Positions 59,213 through 64,000 of a stretch of DNA of 64,000 bases are shown in pieces. Position numbers and translations under genes: made by a program. Below the pieces are notes generated by a model. That model had not been told where the DNA came from and did not search any database. It worked only from the letters and a program-made list of their open reading frames with translations. The stretch covers positions 200,015 through 264,014 of the forward strand of contig VZRS01000311.1 of the NCBI GenBank assembly GCA_013398055.1. The letters are read 5' to 3'. The stretch comes from Ifrita kowaldi. Its lineage: Eukaryota; Chordata; Aves; Passeriformes; Cinclosomatidae. Position 1 is the first letter of the stretch, and every line of letters begins with the position of its first letter.

Positions 59213-60832
59213 CTCATTACCATCTAGAGTGGCTACAATAGTTTCTTGTACTTTGTCTGCTAACTCCGGGCACTGGTGTTTCCAGTGTCCTTCGTTCTTA
59301 CAATAAGCACATTGATTTGGCCCCAACTTAGTCTGCAGCAGGTTTGCACCTCCTCTGCCTCTGGTATTTCCACCCCTGCCTCTGCCTTGTCCATACCCAC
59401 ATCCCCCCATTTGGTGCTGATCCAGAGCTGCCACTATGGCTGTAGTGAGTTCTTTCCTCTTTTGTTTATCCCTATTATTGTACACCCTCCATGCTTCTCC
59501 CATTAATGCCTCTAAGTCTCTACTTAGAGGCTCCTTCAGCTTCTGAAGTTTCTGCCTGATATCTGGGCTAGATTGCCTTAACATCAGGGAAACTCACTGT
59601 TGCTTTCCCATATCTGACAAGGGATCTAGGGTTGCGTATTTACACATGGCTGCCTGGAGCCTGTCCACAAAGTCAACGGGTGACTCATGATGTCCCTGTT
59701 TAACATTATATATTATTGACCAATTCACTGCTTTTGGAATTGCATTTTCTAATCCAAATTTGACTAATTCCCAGTATCTAGTTAACATTGCATAGCGGCC
59801 TGCATCATTCGGGTCCCACAAAGGGTTTACAATAGGAAACAACTGGTCCACTGTACCTTGTAAGGCTCCACTAACAGTTTGTCCCTGCACATGTGCTCTG
59901 GCCATCTTTATCACTAACTCTTTTTCTGTTTCTGTTAGCTCTGTCAGCATTAAATCAGTATCACCCTAATCTGGGTCTTGATTCTTGACTATTAACTCAA
60001 ACCTTTTTGCTACTTTGCTAGGGTCTTCTGTATAATTCTTAACTTCTTTCCGCCAGCTATTCAGGTCACTAGTAGAAAAGGAGACCTTCACCCGCAGAGC
60101 TTCTCCTGTGGGACCCACTACTTGCCTTAAGGGGTCGACTAAAGGCAGAGCTTTCTTGGTTTTACTCCTTGTATGTGCTGTCACTGGGGTCCCTGAACTT
60201 CNACCAGGTGGGGGAAAGGGTGGTTGTAACCTCATTTTCTCTCAGAGGATATCTTGCTAGATTTTGGCCAAACTGGCACACCCCTCATCAGTATCATCCA
60301 TCTCATCCTCACTACCACTTGGGCTTAACTGAGGGGGAGGAGCGGCTGGTGGGGAGTGTACAGCTGGCCTGGGGTAACTCGGCTGTTAGTCTTGGACATC
60401 TATAACACTGTCTTCCACACGCTTTTCTGTCAACTTCAAACATCTCTGCCCTATACTACATGCTGAACAACATCTCTTTATTTTCTGCCTGTTATCTCTT
60501 TCCAAAGCTAGGACCAAAGGTCCTGTGGGGCCAAATTAATGCCACATTCCTTCTGCCACTCAGGTTTATTCCTCAAGGTAAAACACATGTCTGCATATAT
60601 CACCTGATCCCATTTTTCTTCCTTTCTTAAAAACAGCATCAACTGTAACACTGTATTATAATTTAAAGTCCCATTAGGGGGCCACTTTTCACCACTTTCC
60701 AATTTATACCAAGGCCACCATTTGTTACAGTATTTAATCAGATTACTTTTCTTCAAATTACCCCCTGGGATTCCTTCCAAATCTTTCCAATGTGCTCCTT
60801 TTAATAACATCTTTACTTACTGTGTTACCCAT
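59210..60832 (-). pseudogene. Decayed gag of the same class I endogenous retrovirus
   Basis: The start is an ATG at 60,830-60,832 giving Met-Gly-Asn with 'MGNTVSK', a myristoylation-type N-terminus. A frame change within about 25 bases leads into matrix (60,508-60,810; 'WPWYKLESGEKWP', 'YADMCFTLRNKPEWQKECG'). A Pro/Ser-rich spacer (about 60,330-60,400) and a stop near 60,260 follow. Capsid (59,594-60,180) contains 'VSFSTSDLNSW' and a major-homology-like 'QGHHESPVDFVDRLQAAM'. Nucleocapsid has one Cys-Cys-His-Cys knuckle, 'CAYCKNEGHWKHQC', near 59,270-59,312. Stops occur at 59,966 and near 59,594. The gag end has two adjacent stops, TGA TAG, with pol in the same frame, the gamma-retroviral layout. 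An N at 60,202 lies between spacer and capsid. Confidence 0.9.
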
Positions 60833-61600
60833 TCTTAACGTTATCCAAATTTCCACACTTACCAATATGTATTAGTACCTCTTCTCCTTTTTTTAATCTT
60901 TATTCTCCGTATATTACACTTAACACACACTGAGTCGCCCTGCACCAATATTCTCTTTTACAGCCCCAAGAAGCAATGTAAACAAAAGGGTTACACGTTC
61001 CACACAATCCACAAGGAATTGGGGTACAATAGGATGTAAAACGTTATGTCAGCCCTTGCAGCTCATGTGCAGTTTTTGCACGAGGTGGTCCTCAGCCTCC
61101 TGGTGGTCGTTTCTGATGAAGGCTCATAAGTCTTCCTCAGGCTTGAACTTTTCAACCCTGTTTGCTGCACAGGTTCGATAAGATTGTCTGCTCAAATAGC
61201 CAGTGGTTAGCTTTTTGCAGTTAGCTTGTTCTGCTAAATTTGCTGATTTCTAAAAAGTGCTTCATTCACATACTCTGTCACAAAGTAAATACTTCTTTCT
61301 GCCTGGCTACAGCTTTTTGCATAGCTCAAGCATTATGTTGTTGCCTAGGCATCAGCAGGATACCCTAGAAAAGTTAGAACACAGACAGAATCCATCTAGT
61401 GCAAAAGAGCTGCATGAGTTTTAGGAGCTTTGCATTATTGGTGCAACCATATTCCTGGTTTCTTTTATTCTTTTATTGCTCCTCCCTGATTATAATTTGC
61501 TAAAAAGGGGAAAACCATGGGAATGGGCTGACCATCATATGAATGCATTAGAATTATTAACAAAAGAATTATTAACAAAAGATTATTCCCCCAGCTTGGT
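60833..61600 (-). repeat. Probable 5' LTR and leader of the class I ERV
   Basis: Lies directly upstream (minus strand) of the gag start. Carries a minus-strand AATAAA at 60,899-60,904 and AT-rich promoter-like sequence ('gagctatgcaaaaagc' on the minus strand near 61,320). LTR borders and the primer-binding site could not be fixed, because no second LTR is present in the window for comparison. Two tandem copies of 'gaattattaacaaaaga'-like sequence lie at 61,550-61,580, near the junction back to the other provirus. Confidence 0.45.
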
Positions 61601-61639
61601 CTGTCCACTTGGCTGACCCACTCTTTCAGTGACACCAAA

Positions 61640-62120
61640 ATGAGATATTCAGATCTTGACAAAGGTTTTCTATCCTTGGTGCAAGTGGTGAAACAAGCAG
61701 AACAGATGAGGAGAGGACAGAATGCGATCATTCAGGGACCCTTCAGCTTCCCAGATGCAGCCTGTAAAGGTACAGTGCCAGTTGCAGGCATGCTGAAATG
61801 TCTGGAAGGCATTAATGACATCATGCCAATCACTGCAGGGAATGTTAAAGTATCTAAATTACAAAAGGACATCAACAGTGTGCTGTTGTTTCAACCTACA
61901 CCAAGTCAACCATTCCATATTCTGCTAACCTCTGCTAAAAGAGTAATCTCAAGGTGTGTCTCAAGGTTCAGTACATCTCTCCTTCCAGAGGATAAAGGGA
62001 CCCACTTTACAGGTACAGTAGTGCAAGACTGGGCTAAAGAAGAATGAATCTGCTGCATATTTCACAATCCATATAATCCCAACGGTATTGTTAAGTGTAC
62101 TAATGGCAAGGTATTGACGT
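61640..62120 (+). pseudogene. Pol remnant (integrase end) of the ERV-L-like provirus
   Basis: An open frame from 61,640 to 62,047 ends in integrase core sequence 'DKGTHFTGTVVQDWAKEE'. After one TGA it continues 'IFHNPYNPNG'. The second catalytic Asp is present. At the position where 'V-E-R-x-N-G' is expected, the sequence reads V-K-C-T-N-G, so the catalytic Glu is replaced. Two residues before it also appear to be deleted. The upstream part (61,640-61,930) is not recognised and may be an earlier pol segment. Protease, reverse transcriptase and RNase H of this provirus are absent. Confidence 0.65.
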
Positions 62121-62419
62121 CATTGTGCAAGAGCAACTAGGAGTCATTTTGAAAGTAACACTCTCAAAGCTCAAGACATTTGTCTTGACACTGAACAAGA
62201 ATGCTTGCCATTTTGAGACATCCCAGTGAAATTGCTGAAAATGTTTTTAGTTGCACATATTGGTGACAGAAGCATGAGAAGTCTCTGTGATTCCATACTC
62301 TTAGATGTTAGTGTAGATGCAAGTAACCACTCAAATGTTTGTGTTTGTAAGTTCATTGAAATTACAGGATGTGATTTTATTTACTCCTGTCACATCTTAC
62401 CAATTGTTATGGTTTAACT

Positions 62420-62800
62420 AAATGCTGATTCAAGAGCTGCTGCACACCCTTGTTGGAACAAATCTCGCCTTGAGCAGAAAACTGCTACAACATGAAGACC
62501 TAAAACAATTGCTGAAACAAGCTCAAGAGAATGGACAAAGGACTCTGATCCCTGTCCATGATGATGTGGAGAAAATACATCACATTTTGGAACCAGTCAA
62601 GAAAGATGCAATACATCACTGGTGGGATACCCTCTTTGGATGATCCCCAATTGCTACAGAAATTGGTTTTATCGATATTAACCCTTTTGCTTTTTGTCTT
62701 GATAAAGGTATTGTATGTTAAAGTTTGTATTATTATGAGGCATTTAGCCTGTTGGCCACCCCTACAAACATCAGATGATCCATGCAATACAAATGCATGA
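62420..62800 (+). pseudogene. Env transmembrane-subunit-like remnant, + strand
   Basis: Two overlapping frames cover it. The first (62,422-62,643) is helical and ends 'DAIHHWWDTLFG', like the membrane-proximal tryptophan-rich part of a retroviral transmembrane Env. After a one-base frame change, the second frame carries the hydrophobic span 'LVLSILTLLLFVLIKVLYV' (about 62,660-62,720) and a short Cys-containing tail ending at 62,800. The order integrase, Env tail, polypurine-like 'ggaagaatggggga', LTR fits a provirus 3' end. Which retrovirus group it belongs to is not settled. Confidence 0.55.
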
Positions 62801-62873
62801 AACTTTCTTCAATTCCATTTGGATATTGTGAAGCTTGAGTGATTACAGTCTCGGGATGGATTAAGTGGAAGAA

Positions 62874-64000
62874 TGGGGGAAAATTATAGAGACATCTGGG
62901 GAAAAAGTCTTGAGGCTAAAGTTATAGTCATATTCTAAGAGAAGGTGTAACATTAGGAAATTTTAGGGTAAAACGCCGTTGCTACTTCCAGGAGGAAATG
63001 CGACTGGCAAGCACGGAATTCATTCCATGATAGTTCCCAATGCAACACCCCCTGCAGCCTGGAGCAGATGCTAAGGAGGGATGAAACAGAGGGTGGAGCG
63101 GGGTGGAGACCCCGCGGTCAGCTCTGTCATAATCCCTGCGGGAATGGGAACTCGGTGGTACCATGCAGCTGACAAACCACACAGCAGCTGCCAGCCAAAG
63201 GACAGAGGAGAAAATGTCCTGTTCCTGAACCAGCAACTGTGGGGAAATCACTCTCCTCAGATGAGCACTCTTTATGCTCTCATTGCAGTGATGTCACACA
63301 CCCCCGTCCCAAGATTACCCACCTCCAAAGTATGACCACCCCTCCCTGGGCACAGGCTCTCTATTTTATTAACTATATCTTTGGGAGCCAAGTGAGGGAA
63401 TTTTACACCAACCGGGAACAAAAGTATGTGTGACTAGAGTCACTCAAGCTTCACCTAAATGTAATGAAGTAGTGTAACAGTGAGTTAAGAGGGGGAGAAG
63501 TTAGGAAAGGCTCCACATAACTTCTGGGATTGGTTGATGGGCTGATCCTGGCTTTTCCCTAGTGGGCACACGTGTTGGGTAGGATCCCTACTCTATGCAC
63601 GCTGATTGATTATCTCAAACTTTCACTGGTGATCAGAGCCTGTCTGTGCATTGCTTCAAACTTGTCCTTGCAGTCAGTGCACTGTCAGTGGCAATCTCTG
63701 CCCCAGCTCTGTGACAGTCTACTGTGATCAGTGTATGTGTTAATAAAGTGTGTTGTTCCTCAAACTGCTCAGCCTGAGACCTTCAAGGGCGCTGGCAGAC
63801 ACTGGCAGTGGATAAAAATGACAAAATTAATAACACAGAGACTGAGAGCGTGGGTGATCCAGGAGGGGGTCTCTCTTTCCAGACTGAAATGAGGGATTTG
63901 ACTCTGACATGCTGCTGTCACCTGTCCCCGGACAGGTTAATGGACCCACGCTGCGTACAGCGGGCTGTGCAGGAGGATCACCATTCCAGGTCACTGGCAG
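62874..64000 (+). repeat. 3' LTR of the ERV-L-like provirus
   Basis: Begins 'tgggggaaaattatag' just after a purine-rich tract and shares 'gaggctaaagttatagtca' and long later segments with the LTR at 51,121-53,776. Contains AATAAA at 63,742-63,747. The segment aligning with the 5' LTR terminus ('cactggcag' versus 'cactgacag') falls on the last bases of the window, so the LTR is essentially complete at about 1.13 kb. Confidence 0.7.
63742..63747 (+). terminator. LTR polyadenylation signal
   Basis: AATAAA followed by a GT-rich segment ('gtgtgttgttcc') within the 3' LTR. The equivalent site of the 5' LTR is mutated. Confidence 0.65.

Overview
The window looks like a bird chromosome segment, most likely from a passerine. 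CR1 LINE 3' tails are scattered throughout, a fragment resembling a passerine ERVK-type LTR is present, and three vertebrate genes occur in a conserved order. That order (FKBP1B on +, then SF3B6 on -, then TP53I3 on -) matches the human 2p23 block, which I know from general knowledge and could not look up. There is no bacterial-type operon, no CRISPR array and no tRNA or rRNA that I could recognise.

Layout. 1-27,831: AT-rich non-coding DNA with CR1 fragments, probably intron or 5' flank of FKBP1B. 27,832-32,861: the last two coding exons and 3'UTR of FKBP1B (calstabin-2/FKBP12.6). 38,354-41,329: complete SF3B6 (SF3b p14) in four coding exons on the minus strand, starting in a CpG-rich promoter. 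41,797-46,288: complete TP53I3 (PIG3-type quinone oxidoreductase) in five coding exons on the minus strand, with one GC-AG intron. About 47.4 kb: a possible TP53I3 5' non-coding exon. 49.6-50.6 kb: a CR1 copy that keeps reverse-transcriptase remnants. 51.1-64.0 kb: a composite endogenous retrovirus. A + strand ERV-L-like provirus (LTR, gag, integrase scrap, Env-like membrane segment, LTR) contains a minus-strand class I (gamma-like) gag-pro-pol relic with no env, plus a separate short LTR fragment.

The assembly is faulty in two places, and the sequence itself shows it. Single-N junctions at 30,410 and 31,973 bracket a redundant contig copied exactly at 32,588-34,149. Junctions at 50,832, 51,516 and 52,642 separate contigs whose overlapping ends show that two contigs were placed in the wrong order. 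Distances and exon-to-exon lengths across these sites should not be trusted.

The three genes do not form a pathway: a calcium-release-channel regulator, a core splicing factor and a stress-linked NADPH oxidoreductase. The close SF3B6/TP53I3 spacing (TP53I3 stop to SF3B6 start is about 470 bp) means the TP53I3 3' end runs into the SF3B6 promoter. I found no convincing novel biological system. The most useful observations are the assembly errors, the GC-AG intron, the microsatellite abutting a splice acceptor, and the structure and decay of the nested retroviruses.
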